A DNA stretch of 42,077 nt from positions 1 to 42,077 of the forward strand of contig DATKKF010000101.1 in the NCBI GenBank assembly GCA_035543115.1, given 5' to 3'. The position numbers and the translations under genes are program-made. This DNA comes from RPRB01 sp035543115. GTDB taxonomy: Bacteria; Myxococcota; Myxococcia; Myxococcales; Myxococcaceae. Under the pieces are notes generated by a model. The model was not told the DNA's origin. It worked only from the letters and a program-made list of their open reading frames with translations, and did not search any database. This document shows positions 16,876 through 25,814 of this stretch, piece after piece (position 1 is the stretch's first letter; the number at the start of each line of letters is the position of its first letter).

Positions 16876-17421
16876 TTGTCCTTGAGAATTTTAGTCTGCG
16901 TCCTGGTTCTGGCTGCTCGTCCGCTCGCTGCGGGGGCGGTCCCGGAGCGGCTCAGCTGGGACGCCCAGCTCCGGGACTCGTCGAACGAGCCGGTCTCGCT
17001 GTCACGCTGGCGGGGGCGGCCGACGGTGTTCTTCTACGAGGACAAGGGGTCGACCGAGCAGAACGTCGCGCTCAAGCGCGAGCTGTTCGCGCGGGCGCGT
17101 GCCCACCGGCTCTTGGGGCGGGCGCACGTCCTCGGCGTGGCGAACCTGCACGGGCTCGACTTCTTCCCGGCCAACCTCCTCGCCCTGTCGGCGGTGCGGG
17201 ACGCCGAGCGGAAGGACAGCGTGCCGGTGCTCGTCGACTGGAACCGCACCCTGAGCTCGCCGCCGTGGAACCTGCCGGTGGCGGCGTCGTCGGTGGTGCT
17301 GCTGGACGCGGACGGCAACCTGGTCCACAGCTGGAGCGGCCCGCTCGGCGCCCGCGACATCGACGAGTTCTTCGCCGAGCTGTCGGAGCTCTTGAACGTG
17401 GAGATCGGCCCGGTGAGGTGA
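16876..17421 (+). CDS. Exported thioredoxin-fold protein without CxxC
   Basis: A protein of 181 residues starting at TTG 16876, chosen because AGAGGGA lies 5-6 bases upstream and a signal peptide follows at once (SLRILVCVLVLAARPLAAGA). An in-frame ATG at 16843 would place the gene start inside the crtE operator and is less likely. The mature part resembles AhpC/TlpA-like folds (LRDSSNEPVSLSRWRGRPTV, then a late VVLLDADGNLVHSWSGPLG), but the usual redox cysteines are replaced by FFYEDKGSTEQN. It is probably a redox-inactive periplasmic protein; function unknown. Divergent from crtE, so the two genes share a control region. Confidence 0.6.
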   Translation: MSLRILVCVLVLAARPLAAGAVPERLSWDAQLRDSSNEPVSLSRWRGRPTVFFYEDKGSTEQNVALKRELFARARAHRLLGRAHVLGVANLHGLDFFPANLLALSAVRDAERKDSVPVLVDWNRTLSSPPWNLPVAASSVVLLDADGNLVHSWSGPLGARDIDEFFAELSELLNVEIGPVR

Positions 17422-17483
17422 ACCGCAAGTGGAGTTGCGTCGCCCCGGCGGTGCAATCGGCCGGCGCACCCCAGCGTCTCCCG

Positions 17484-17897
17484 ATGGCGATGGGACTGCT
17501 GCACGGACTCTTCCTGCTGGTGGTGGGCGCGCTCGGCGCGGCGTCGATCGTCGCGCGCGACCGGCGGGGTGCCCGGGTGGTGACCGGGCTGGAGCCCTAC
17601 CGGGGATGGATCGGCGTCATCGGCGCGGTGATCGGCGCCTGGCGGCTCTTCTGGGTGCTGCTCGAGCTCCCGGCGCTCCGCTGGTTCAACCACTGGCTGC
17701 TCCGCGCCGTGGACGGAGCGCTCCTCCTCTCGCTGGGCCTCGTGCTCGGGGTGGGGGTCTTCCGGAGCTGGCTGAAGAACCCGGGGGCTCAGGCCACCCT
17801 CGACCGGTGGACCCGCAAGCTCCAGCCCTACCGCGAGAAGCTCGGTGTCACGGCAATGGCGCTCGGCGCCTACCTCATGCTGCGCGCCATCTTCTGA
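17484..17897 (+). CDS. Small four-helix membrane protein, unknown function
   Basis: A protein of 137 residues with hydrophobic segments at about 3-24, 37-60, 68-92 and 115-137. Repeated Gly-rich patches (GWIGVIGAVIGAW, GLVLGVGVF) suggest tight helix packing. There is no recognisable family. The ATG at 17484 is used, with another at 17490. The frame is open further upstream but overlaps the previous gene. No strong ribosome site. Confidence 0.5.
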   Translation: MAMGLLHGLFLLVVGALGAASIVARDRRGARVVTGLEPYRGWIGVIGAVIGAWRLFWVLLELPALRWFNHWLLRAVDGALLLSLGLVLGVGVFRSWLKNPGAQATLDRWTRKLQPYREKLGVTAMALGAYLMLRAIF

Positions 17898-17968
17898 ACC
17901 TCGCCGTGGCGACCTCGGCGCGGCCGGGATGAAGCGGGCGCCCGGTCTGGTTAGCATCGGGGCGCTCC

Positions 17969-19132
17969 ATGTACGTGCTGCGCATCGCGATCTTCCTGAC
18001 CATCGTGCTGGCGGTGGTCCTGGGAGGCCATCTCTACCTGTACCGGCGGATGTTCCGGGACACGACCAGCGACCGGCGCATCCGCCGCGCCGGCGGCGCC
18101 GCCCTCGCCTTGGCTGGCGCCTCACTCTTCCTCGCCCGCTCGGTCTTCAGCCGCTTCCACACGCCCTGGGGCGACGCGCTCGCCTTCGCCGCCTGGTGCT
18201 GGATGGGCGTCGGGCTCTACCTCGGGATGTCCCTGGCCGCATTCCACCTCTGGAGGCGGGTGGACGGATGGCGCCGCAGGCGGATCGGGGCGGCGCCGGT
18301 GTCGCCCGAGCGGCGGCAGTTCCTCGCCCGCGCCGCGGTGGGCGGGGCGGGGCTCGTCGCCGCGGGCTTCAGCGCCTACGGGGTGCGGCGGGCGTTCGCG
18401 CCGCCGGTCATCGACGAGGTCGCCGTCCGGCTGCCGCGGCTCCACCGCGCGTTCGACGGGCTGCGCATCGTCCAGGTGAGCGACATCCACATCGGCGACG
18501 TGCTGGGCCGGCCATTCCTCGAGGACATGGTGCAGCGCTGCAACGCGCTGAAGCCGGACCTGGTCGCGGTGACCGGCGACCTGGTGGACGGGCAGGTGAA
18601 CCACCTCGCGCCGGCCATCGCGGCGCTGCGGGGCCTGCGCTCGCGCTGGGGCACGTACTTCATCACCGGCAACCACGAGTACTACTCGGGTGACGTGGAA
18701 TGGTGCGCGGCGCTCGACCGGATGGGCCTCACGGTCCTTCGCAACCGCACCGTCACGCTCCGCGACGGCGACGCCCGGCTCGACCTGGTGGGGGTGGACG
18801 ACTACGGGCAGAAGGATCGGCCGCGCGGCTGGGACCTGGAGGCCGCGGTGGCCGGACGCGACCCCGAGTACCCCGCGGTGCTGCTGGCCCACCAGCCGCG
18901 CGCCGTCGAGGACGGGCTGGAGAGGGGCATCGGGCTCCAGCTGTCGGGCCACACCCACGGTGGACAGATGTTCCCCATCACCGGGCTGGTGGCCGCGCTC
19001 TGGACGTACTCGGCGGGGCTGTACCGCGTGGGCGACGCCCACCTGTACGTGCACCGCGGCACCGGCTTCTGGGGACCGCCGATGCGCATCGGCAGCCCGC
19101 CGGAGATCGCCGCCATCACCCTCACCGTCTGA
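17969..19132 (+). CDS. Membrane-anchored metallophosphoesterase (YkuE/YaeI-like)
   Basis: A protein of 387 residues. Three membrane helices occupy residues 1-95. A twin-Arg-like stretch ERRQFLARAAVGGAGLVAAG (R115-R116) precedes another hydrophobic segment. The calcineurin-like catalytic domain follows with all metal motifs: SDIHIG (D172, H174), GDLVDG, GNHE, LAHQP and SGHTHGGQ. Members of this group include UDP-diacylglucosamine and lipid-phosphate hydrolases, so a phosphoester in lipid or envelope metabolism is a likely substrate. The placement of a Tat-like motif after membrane helices suggests that the catalytic domain faces the periplasm. Convergent with the S9 peptidase, 15 bp apart. Confidence 0.85.
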   Translation: MYVLRIAIFLTIVLAVVLGGHLYLYRRMFRDTTSDRRIRRAGGAALALAGASLFLARSVFSRFHTPWGDALAFAAWCWMGVGLYLGMSLAAFHLWRRVDGWRRRRIGAAPVSPERRQFLARAAVGGAGLVAAGFSAYGVRRAFAPPVIDEVAVRLPRLHRAFDGLRIVQVSDIHIGDVLGRPFLEDMVQRCNALKPDLVAVTGDLVDGQVNHLAPAIAALRGLRSRWGTYFITGNHEYYSGDVEWCAALDRMGLTVLRNRTVTLRDGDARLDLVGVDDYGQKDRPRGWDLEAAVAGRDPEYPAVLLAHQPRAVEDGLERGIGLQLSGHTHGGQMFPITGLVAALWTYSAGLYRVGDAHLYVHRGTGFWGPPMRIGSPPEIAAITLTV

Positions 19133-19147
19133 GCGCTGGCGGTCGGC

Positions 19148-21118
19148 TCACTTGGGCGCGGCCGCCGGCCTCGGCGCCACGACCTTCACCACCGCGGTAG
19201 ACCCCGGCACGCGCTCGCCCTCCATTGGCTCGACACGGCCGCCGAGGCACTGACCCAGGAACGCCTCGGCGCGGGCGTTGAAGTCCATCGCGTTCTCCGG
19301 CCGGGCGAAGCCGTGCCCCTCGTCCGGGTACACCACGTACGTGACACCCATCCCGTGCTTCTCCAGCGCGGCGACGATCTGCTCCGACTCGGCCGGCTTC
19401 ACCCGGGGGTCGTTCGCGCCCTGGCCGATGAGCAGCGGCATCTTGATCTTCTCCGCCGAGAACAACGGCGAGGCCGACTCGAGCAGCGGCTTGTCCGCCG
19501 GAGCGTCGATGTTCCCGATGCGCCGATCGAACATCGCCCGCATCGGCTTCCAGTACGGGGGGACGCTCCGGAGCAGGGTGAAGAGGTTCGACGGACCCAC
19601 GATGTCCACTCCGCACCGGAACGCGTCCGGGCTGAACGCGGCGGCCGCCAGGGTCGCATACCCGCCGTAGCTGCCGCCCATGATCGCCACCCGCCCCTTC
19701 TCGGCCACCCCCTCCTTCACCGCCCAGTCGACCGCGTCGAGCAGGTCGGTCTGCATGTCCTTGCCCCACTGCCGGTTGCCGGCGTTGAGGAGCGTCCGCC
19801 CGTAGCCGGTGCTCCCGCGGAAGTTGACCTGGAGCACTGCGTACCCCCGGTTGGCGAGCCACTGCACGTACGGGGAGAAACGCCAGTGGTCGCGTCCCCA
19901 GGGCCCACCGTGGACGAAGAGGACCATCGGTCCGGCGGTGCTCGTCCCGACCGGTCGGGTCAGGTAGCCATGGAGCGTGAGCCCATCCCGGGAGCGAAGG
20001 GAGATGGGCTTCACCTCCGCCAGCGGGGCCGACTCGAGCTTCGGCCGGTCGACGAAGAGCAGCTTGCCCTGCAGCGACGTCCGGTCGAAGGAGAGGTAAC
20101 GGGTGGGCCCCTGCGGGTCCTGGAACGCGACCACCCAGCTGCGGTCCGCACGGTCGCGCGAGACGACCTGCGGAAAGCCACGGGCGAGGTGCGGGAAGAT
20201 GTCGAAGTCCTTCTTCACCGTCGGGTCGAGCAAGGTCCAGGCGGGCAGCCCGGGCTCGAACACCACGCCTTCGACCAGGTGACGGGTGGGGTGGACCGAG
20301 ACGTCGGAGGGATCAACCTCCGGGTGCGAGGCCAGCACCTTCTCCGGCCCCCCGGAGAGCGCCCGCTGGACCACCCGGCCCGTCTCCCCGCCGGCGCTGG
20401 TCACGTAGAGCACGGCCTTGCCGTCCGTGGTCAGATCGAGCAGTTCCACATGCTCGTCCGGGCCGACGCGGGTCAGGGTGCGCCACGGCACCTTGGCCGA
20501 GTCCCGGACGAGGATCTCCTCCCCGCCGTCGGCGCGGGTGGCGGCAGCGGCCTTGACCACCAGGTCGTCGGTCGCCGCCCACTGGGTGACGGTCCCCGGG
20601 TTTCGCGTGTCGAGCACCACCGCGCCGGTCCGGAGGTCCACGCGGTAGACGTCCATGCGCGCGCGGTCGGCGAGATTCAGGGCCACCAGAACCTCCGAGG
20701 CACGGCGGGGGCTGTCGCCGACGATCTCGGCGTGCACTCCGTCGAACGGGGTGAGGTCGCGCACCTGCTTCGACTCGAGGTCCACCTTGTAGACGTGCCA
20801 GTCCTCGTTCCCCTTCGCGTCCTGGACGTAGAGGACGGTCCGGCTGTCCTGGCCCCAGAGGAAACGGCGGATAGGCCGCTCTCGGTCGGCGCTCACCGGC
20901 GTGGCGTCCTCCTTCCCCGGCGTCTGGACCCAGACCTGGAGCACGCCCTTGTCCGGCTGCAGCCAGGCGAGCCGCTTCCCGTCGGGAGAGAGGAGCGGCT
21001 TGGTGCGCTCGGGATTCCCGAAGAGCACCTCGCGGGGGATGAGCGGCGTCTCGGCGCGTGCCACCAGCGCCACGAGGAGGACGGGGAGAGCGAGCCGACG
21101 CACGGGAGTCCGGGCCAT
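19148..21118 (-). CDS. Exported S9-family prolyl oligopeptidase/acylaminoacyl peptidase
   Basis: A protein of 656 residues. A signal peptide (RRLALPVLLVALVARA, about residues 7-22) is followed by a beta-propeller-like region up to about residue 400, with repeated LSPDGKRLAW / DSRTVLYVQD-type WD40-like blades. An alpha/beta-hydrolase domain then carries the triad: S483 in GGSYGGYA, Asp in GANDPRVKP and His in DEGHGF. It would cleave short peptides in the periplasm. The start ATG (21118-21116) overlaps the divergent start codon of the next gene in the sequence CATG. The longer upstream frame lacks coding character. Confidence 0.9.
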   Translation of the reverse strand: MARTPVRRLALPVLLVALVARAETPLIPREVLFGNPERTKPLLSPDGKRLAWLQPDKGVLQVWVQTPGKEDATPVSADRERPIRRFLWGQDSRTVLYVQDAKGNEDWHVYKVDLESKQVRDLTPFDGVHAEIVGDSPRRASEVLVALNLADRARMDVYRVDLRTGAVVLDTRNPGTVTQWAATDDLVVKAAAATRADGGEEILVRDSAKVPWRTLTRVGPDEHVELLDLTTDGKAVLYVTSAGGETGRVVQRALSGGPEKVLASHPEVDPSDVSVHPTRHLVEGVVFEPGLPAWTLLDPTVKKDFDIFPHLARGFPQVVSRDRADRSWVVAFQDPQGPTRYLSFDRTSLQGKLLFVDRPKLESAPLAEVKPISLRSRDGLTLHGYLTRPVGTSTAGPMVLFVHGGPWGRDHWRFSPYVQWLANRGYAVLQVNFRGSTGYGRTLLNAGNRQWGKDMQTDLLDAVDWAVKEGVAEKGRVAIMGGSYGGYATLAAAAFSPDAFRCGVDIVGPSNLFTLLRSVPPYWKPMRAMFDRRIGNIDAPADKPLLESASPLFSAEKIKMPLLIGQGANDPRVKPAESEQIVAALEKHGMGVTYVVYPDEGHGFARPENAMDFNARAEAFLGQCLGGRVEPMEGERVPGSTAVVKVVAPRPAAAPK

Positions 21119-22673
21119 GGAGCCCCGCGTTCTAGCGCAAGAGCCGCCCCTGGCGCGGTCCGCCGGTTCGTGGCAAGGCGTCGTGCAGCGCGTGCGCTCC
21201 GAAGCCCTCCGATGGTGGCCGGCGTGGCTCCTCGTCGCTGGGGGCCTGCTCGCGCTCGGCACGCGGTTCGCCGACCGGGACCTGGTCTCGTACGTCCTCG
21301 ACGAGCCGCAGCTCCAGGACGCCGCCACGCGCGACGCCCAGACCGGCCGGTGGGCGTCGGTCTCGGTGCTCCGGGGGACGCGCGGCGTGCGCTACGGCCC
21401 GGCGCCGCTGTGGTTCTACACTGCGGTGCACCGGGTCGCCGGGCCCCGGCCCGAGGCAGGCATCCTCGCCGCGAGCCTCTTCCTCACCGCGGTGATGCTC
21501 GTGCTCGCGGGGGTGCTTGCCCGCCGCTCGCAGGCGCCTCCGCTGGCCCTCGCCGTCGCGCTGTGGCTCGCCGCGGCCTCTCCCTTCGCCTTCCTCTGGA
21601 GCCGGCAGGGCTGGGACAACCCGCTGCTCGCCGGGTTCGCCGCGCTCGCCGTCGCGGTGCTCGCCCGGAACGGGCCGGTGCGGGCAGGGGCGGCGGCCCT
21701 CGCCGGCGTGCTCGTCGGACTCGCCTTGGGCACTCACCTCATGGCGGTGCCGTTCGCGGCGGCGGTGGCGCTGCTGCTCCTGACCGAGCGGAGCGGCTGG
21801 CGGCAACGACTCGTCGCGCTCGGGACGATGGCGCTCTCCGCCGCGGTGGTGCTGCTCCCCTACGCCCGGGCGCTCCTCCACGAGGCCGCCGCGCCTGCGC
21901 CGGTTGCCGCGGTCGGTCTCGCCGGGCGCGTGGGACGGACGTTCGAGGCGCTGGTGGCCCCGGCCGCACAGGCCGCGGGCATCGGTCTCGACTACTTCTT
22001 CGACGGCGACTGGACGGGGTTCACGTCCGGACGGCCGGCGGCCTCGGCTCTCCACCTCGTCGGTCCGCTGCTGACGGTGGTCGTCGGCGTGGGGACGCTC
22101 CTCGGGCTCCTCCTCGGGCTCCGCGCTGCCTCGGCCGCGCTCCGGCGCGTGGCGCGGCTCGGCCTCTGGACCTGGGGATTGCACGCCGCCTTCCTCGGTC
22201 TCCTCGCGCTCCCTCCCGAGCCGCACTACCAGCAGCCGGTGCTCTGGATTCCAGTCGCTGGCTGGGTGCTTGCGGTTGCAACGGTGTGGCCGGCACGGCC
22301 GCGGGCGGCCCTGGTCCTCACCGGCCTCGCGCTCGGCGTGGGGCTCTGGGGACTGGTGCTCCAGCGCTCCTGGATGGGCTGGACCCGCGAGCACGGGGGA
22401 ACCCGGGGCATCCACTACGGCCTGACGCTCGGAGCCCAGCGGGCGGCACTGGCGCAGGCCTGCGCGCCGTCGACACCGGGCATCGCCCTCGAGCTGCAAG
22501 TGCTCGCCTTCCCCCAGAGCTTCCGCTCCCTGGCCCGCACCGAGCCCGCCTGCCGCGGTCACCGGGTGGAGGTCTGTGGACCGGTCTGCCCCGCCCTCCC
22601 CGCCGCCTGGAGCATTGCAACCCTGCGTTACGCGGGGGCTGATGCGCAGCTCGCCCCGGTGCACCTGCGCTGA
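21117..22673 (+). CDS. GT-C type polytopic membrane glycosyltransferase
   Basis: A protein of 518 residues with about ten hydrophobic helices, resembling the PMT/ArnT (GT39/GT83) group, which uses polyprenyl-phosphate sugars. The first periplasmic loop has the acidic pair D62-E63 (VLDEPQLQD), the usual catalytic place in GT-C enzymes. A C-terminal extracytoplasmic part holds four to five Cys (QACAP, PACRGH, VCGPVC). The ATG at 21117 has GGGAG about 8 bases upstream and overlaps the divergent S9 start; a GTG at 21183 is the alternative. Acceptor unknown. Confidence 0.7.
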   Translation: MEPRVLAQEPPLARSAGSWQGVVQRVRSEALRWWPAWLLVAGGLLALGTRFADRDLVSYVLDEPQLQDAATRDAQTGRWASVSVLRGTRGVRYGPAPLWFYTAVHRVAGPRPEAGILAASLFLTAVMLVLAGVLARRSQAPPLALAVALWLAAASPFAFLWSRQGWDNPLLAGFAALAVAVLARNGPVRAGAAALAGVLVGLALGTHLMAVPFAAAVALLLLTERSGWRQRLVALGTMALSAAVVLLPYARALLHEAAAPAPVAAVGLAGRVGRTFEALVAPAAQAAGIGLDYFFDGDWTGFTSGRPAASALHLVGPLLTVVVGVGTLLGLLLGLRAASAALRRVARLGLWTWGLHAAFLGLLALPPEPHYQQPVLWIPVAGWVLAVATVWPARPRAALVLTGLALGVGLWGLVLQRSWMGWTREHGGTRGIHYGLTLGAQRAALAQACAPSTPGIALELQVLAFPQSFRSLARTEPACRGHRVEVCGPVCPALPAAWSIATLRYAGADAQLAPVHLR

Positions 22674-22733
22674 GGGAGGGCTGTCCACCGTTTGCACTCC
22701 TGGTCTGGTCTCGTCTAGGCAAGGGCTCGACCG

Positions 22734-23147
22734 ATGAGAGTGCATGCGTTTCTGGCCACCGCCGCCGAGCTGCCGCGGCTCCTCGATGGCGGGACCACCC
22801 CGGCACCCGGCACGCTGCTGACCGGGGTGGATGCGGTGAACCTGGCGTCCCTGGTGGAGATCGTGACCGGCGGCGGAGTGAGCAACGAGAACGCCAGCGC
22901 CGCCCTCGAGCAGCCCGTGCTCACCGCGGGCGCCCGCGGGCCGTCCATCCATCTCCTTCCGGCCGAGGCCACCGACGCGCTCGGGACCGCCGATCCGGCC
23001 GAGCGGGCGCGCTGGGCACAGGAGTGGACCGGCGGAAACGGACGACCGCACGACGGGCCCGACAAGGCGGTGGAGGCACTGGCGGAGCTCGCCGCGCGGC
23101 GGGCGCCCGAGCAGGGCCTGTACCTCTGGGTCGCGGATGGCCAGTAA
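22734..23147 (+). CDS. Conserved-looking small protein, unknown function
   Basis: A protein of 137 residues, soluble in appearance, with no signal or membrane segment. It starts MRVHAFLATAAELPRLLDGG and carries a TGVDAVNLASLVEIVTGG segment. Acidic and Ala-rich helices follow. Not recognised. The ATG follows the GT-C gene by 60 bp. Its end overlaps the start of the tag gene by 11 bp, so it is likely cotranscribed with tag; a link to DNA repair is speculation. Confidence 0.55.
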   Translation: MRVHAFLATAAELPRLLDGGTTPAPGTLLTGVDAVNLASLVEIVTGGGVSNENASAALEQPVLTAGARGPSIHLLPAEATDALGTADPAERARWAQEWTGGNGRPHDGPDKAVEALAELAARRAPEQGLYLWVADGQ

Positions 23148-23703
23148 GCCGCGGTGCGGCTGGGTGACGGCCGAGCCGCTCTACATCCGGTACCACGACG
23201 AGGAGTGGGGCCGCCCCGTCCACGACGACCGGACGCTCTTCGAGTTCCTGGTGCTCGAGGGTGCACAGGCCGGGCTCTCGTGGTGGACGGTGCTCCAGAA
23301 GCGCGAAGGCTACCGGCGCGCGTTCGCCGGGTTCGACCCGCAGCGGGTGGCGCGCTTCCGGCCCTCGCGCATCGAGGCGCTGCTCGGGGATCCAGGGATC
23401 GTGCGCAACCGGGCGAAGGTGACGTCCGCGGTGGAGAACGCGCGGGCGTTCCTCGAGGTGCAGCGTGAACACGGCTCGTTCGACGCGTTCGCCTGGAGCT
23501 TCGTGGGCGGCCAGCCCCTCCGCCGCCGGCCACGGACGCTGAGGCAGGTGCCGGCGACGACCTCCGAATCGGACGCGCTCAGCAAGGCGCTCCGGGCCCG
23601 GGGCTTCCGGTTCGTGGGGTCCACCATCTGCTACGCCTTCATGCAGGCCTGCGGCCTGGTGGACGACCACGTCCAGGGATGCTTCCTCGCCACCGGACGC
23701 TGA
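23137..23703 (+). CDS. tag: DNA-3-methyladenine glycosylase I (Tag)
   Basis: A protein of 188 residues that removes 3-methyladenine from alkylated DNA in base-excision repair. All family marks are present: RCGWV with zinc ligand C7, H20 in IRYHDEEWG, E41 in LEGAQAGLSWW (the base-specificity/catalytic acid), and the C-terminal zinc ligands H178 and C182 in DDHVQGC. Length is normal. The ATG lies inside the end of the previous gene. Confidence 0.95.
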   Translation: MASKPRCGWVTAEPLYIRYHDEEWGRPVHDDRTLFEFLVLEGAQAGLSWWTVLQKREGYRRAFAGFDPQRVARFRPSRIEALLGDPGIVRNRAKVTSAVENARAFLEVQREHGSFDAFAWSFVGGQPLRRRPRTLRQVPATTSESDALSKALRARGFRFVGSTICYAFMQACGLVDDHVQGCFLATGR

Positions 23704-23769
23704 TCCGGCGTCCCGAGGCCACGACGGACCAGGTCGCGGGGTTGCGCGCGGCAGCCCCCCGCCTCTCGG

Positions 23770-23783
23770 GCCGCCATGGCGGC
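23770..23783. repeat. 14-bp perfect palindrome GCCGCCATGGCGGC
   Basis: A perfect inverted repeat between the convergent tag and YheT-type genes, abutting the stop codon of the latter. With no loop or U-run it is a poor terminator. It may be a protein site or chance in GC-rich DNA. Confidence 0.35.
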
Positions 23784-24824
23784 TCAACTCCCGACGAGCT
23801 GCGCCAGGAACTCGACTGCCTGGGCCTCGGCCCAGAAGCGCGGTCGCAGCAGGCTCCCGGAGAGGAAGCCGACGTGCCCGCCACGGGCAGTCCGCAGGAG
23901 CTGCACGCGCGGGTTGGGGATGGACGCGGGCAGGGTCTCCTTCGGAATCATCGGGTCGTCCTCGGCGCTGATGCAGAGCACCGGGCGGCCGATCTTCCCC
24001 AGGAGCGGTCCGGAGGAGGCGCGGGCGTAGTAGTCGTCCGCGTCGCGGTAACCGTTGCTCGGCGCGGTGAACGCGTCGTCGAAGGCGCGCAGCGTCCTGG
24101 CCCCCCGGACACCCTCGGGAGAGAGACCGGAGGCGGGGTGCTCGCGAAGCTTGCCCAGCGCCTTCACCCGCAGGGTCTTCAGGAACACCCGGCGGTAGAG
24201 GGCTCCCCCGCCCCACGGGGTGTCGAGCGCGCGCGCACAGGCCGCGAGGTCGAAGGGCGTGCTCACCGCCACTGCGGCGTCGATGGGTGCGTCGGGCCCG
24301 GTCTCGGCAAGCAGCTTGAGCAGCGCATTCGCCCCGAGCGAGTAGCCGATGGCGAACAGCGGCCCCCGGATGCCGGCCTCGCGGATGCGGGTGCAGACGA
24401 AGCGCGGGTCCTCGGTCTCGCCCGAGCAGTAGGACCGGAGGACGCGGTTGGGCTCTCCGCTGCAGCCTCGCCACGCCATGGCCACCGCGCCCCAGCCGCG
24501 GCGGGCGATCACGTTGAGCGTCGCACGGACGTAGCCGGAGCCCGGGCTGCCCTCCAGCCCGTGCAGCACCAGCACGTGCGGCACCTCCGGCGGGGCGTCG
24601 AGCCAGTCGAGGTCGAGGAAGTCTCCGTCGTGGGTGTCCACGCGCTCGCGCCGCAGGGGCGGGGGACGAGGCCGGCGGATGAGATGCGCGAGCAGGGTCT
24701 GGCGCTGGGGCCCCGCGGCGCCCCACGCCGGCCGGAATGGCTCGGTCGGGGTGAAGGCCTCCCTCGGCGCATCCGCTCGCCGGGCCCCGGTGCCCGGAAG
24801 AGACGGAGTCTGGCCGGTCATCAT
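23784..24824 (-). CDS. YheT-type alpha/beta hydrolase
   Basis: A protein of 346 residues of the AB-hydrolase YheT family, short-chain esterase-like proteins of unclear substrate. Visible marks are AGPQRQTLLAHLIRR near residue 35, LVLHGLEGSPGSGYVRA, the nucleophile Ser in GYSLGANALLKLL, Asp in SAEDDPMIP and His in GGHVGFL. The ATG overlaps the preceding stop as ATGA, so it is translated together with the coiled-coil membrane protein upstream. Confidence 0.88.
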   Translation of the reverse strand: MMTGQTPSLPGTGARRADAPREAFTPTEPFRPAWGAAGPQRQTLLAHLIRRPRPPPLRRERVDTHDGDFLDLDWLDAPPEVPHVLVLHGLEGSPGSGYVRATLNVIARRGWGAVAMAWRGCSGEPNRVLRSYCSGETEDPRFVCTRIREAGIRGPLFAIGYSLGANALLKLLAETGPDAPIDAAVAVSTPFDLAACARALDTPWGGGALYRRVFLKTLRVKALGKLREHPASGLSPEGVRGARTLRAFDDAFTAPSNGYRDADDYYARASSGPLLGKIGRPVLCISAEDDPMIPKETLPASIPNPRVQLLRTARGGHVGFLSGSLLRPRFWAEAQAVEFLAQLVGS

Positions 24825-25732
24825 GGGCGCTCCGGAGCGCGCGCGTCGGGCACGGGGCCCCCGGAGGTGGACACCGCTCCGGCGTCGACCGCCTGCACCG
24901 ACTCGAGCGCCCCCGCGACGGCGGACACCTCGCTGGACAGCGTGTCGAGGCTCTGCCGGAGCCGGTCTGCCGCCGCTTGCTCCTGGCCCGCCTCGGCCGT
25001 GGAGCGCACGGCGAGCACCTGGGTGTGCAGACCCTCGAGCGTGTAGAGCAGCCTGGTTCGCTCGGCCTCCAGGCGCGACGCGGCGGTGAGCAGCGAGGCC
25101 CGATGGGCCCGCTGCTGCTCGAGCGCCTCCAGGGCCTGACCGAGCCGCTGCCGGGTCACCGCGTCCTGCTCCGCGGCGAGCCGGCGCTGGAGCGAGTCGC
25201 GCTCGGACTGGAGGCGTGCGTCGTCCTCGGGCCGGGCCAGGGTGCGGATCTCGCGCTCCCGCCGCTCGAGCGCATGCACGCCCTCGCGGAGCGCCTGGAC
25301 CGCCTCCTCGGGCCGCTGGACGATCTCCCGGAGCACCGGTGGCGCGCTCTTGATGTCGGCGAGGAGCTGGTCGCAGAGCTCGTCCACCCGGGCGAGACGG
25401 GCGTCGACGCCGGTCCCGGTGCGGAGTGCCTCGCCCTCCACCTCCACCTCCGGTCCGCGGCGGCCGACGAGCCGTCGGCTCCCCTCGAAGATCATCCACA
25501 GCGCGATGAACAGCAGCCAGAACGGAGCCCCGTCCACGACCAGCGCGGTGAGTGCCGCCGCGCCGACGAGCAGCGCCGCGCCGCTCCTCGGGCTCCGGCG
25601 ACGAGCGCCGCGGCGGGCGGCGCGACGTTCCCGGCGCTCCTCACGCCGGGCCTGCCGCCGGGAACGACGGTCGTCCTCGACCGCCAGCGCCCGCCGCATC
25701 CGTCGTACGTCCGCCTCGAACCGATCACTCAC
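24821..25732 (-). CDS. Two-helix membrane protein with long coiled coil
   Basis: A protein of 303 residues. The N-terminal ~45 residues are extremely Arg-rich (RREERRERRAARRGARRR). Two adjacent hydrophobic helices follow (about 50-66 and 70-84), then a long heptad-like helical region (about 110-285) rich in Glu, Arg, Leu and Gln. It looks like a 2TM-type membrane protein with a cytoplasmic coiled coil; the basic N-terminus could bind nucleic acid or membrane lipids. The GTG start is at 25732. Coupled by ATGA with the YheT-type gene. Function not recognised. Confidence 0.65.
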   Translation of the reverse strand: MSDRFEADVRRMRRALAVEDDRRSRRQARREERRERRAARRGARRRSPRSGAALLVGAAALTALVVDGAPFWLLFIALWMIFEGSRRLVGRRGPEVEVEGEALRTGTGVDARLARVDELCDQLLADIKSAPPVLREIVQRPEEAVQALREGVHALERREREIRTLARPEDDARLQSERDSLQRRLAAEQDAVTRQRLGQALEALEQQRAHRASLLTAASRLEAERTRLLYTLEGLHTQVLAVRSTAEAGQEQAAADRLRQSLDTLSSEVSAVAGALESVQAVDAGAVSTSGGPVPDARAPERP

Positions 25733-25814
25733 GCCTGGTCCTCACCCCGATGGTCGACCGAAATCTGCCGGTCCCGCGGGCGCCGCGCCACCCTTCCCTG
25801 CCCGATCTCGTCAC

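Noticed and set aside
19313..22642. Very long plus-strand open frame (1109 residues)
   Set aside because: Runs antisense through the S9 peptidase and out of frame through the GT-C gene; low-complexity composition.
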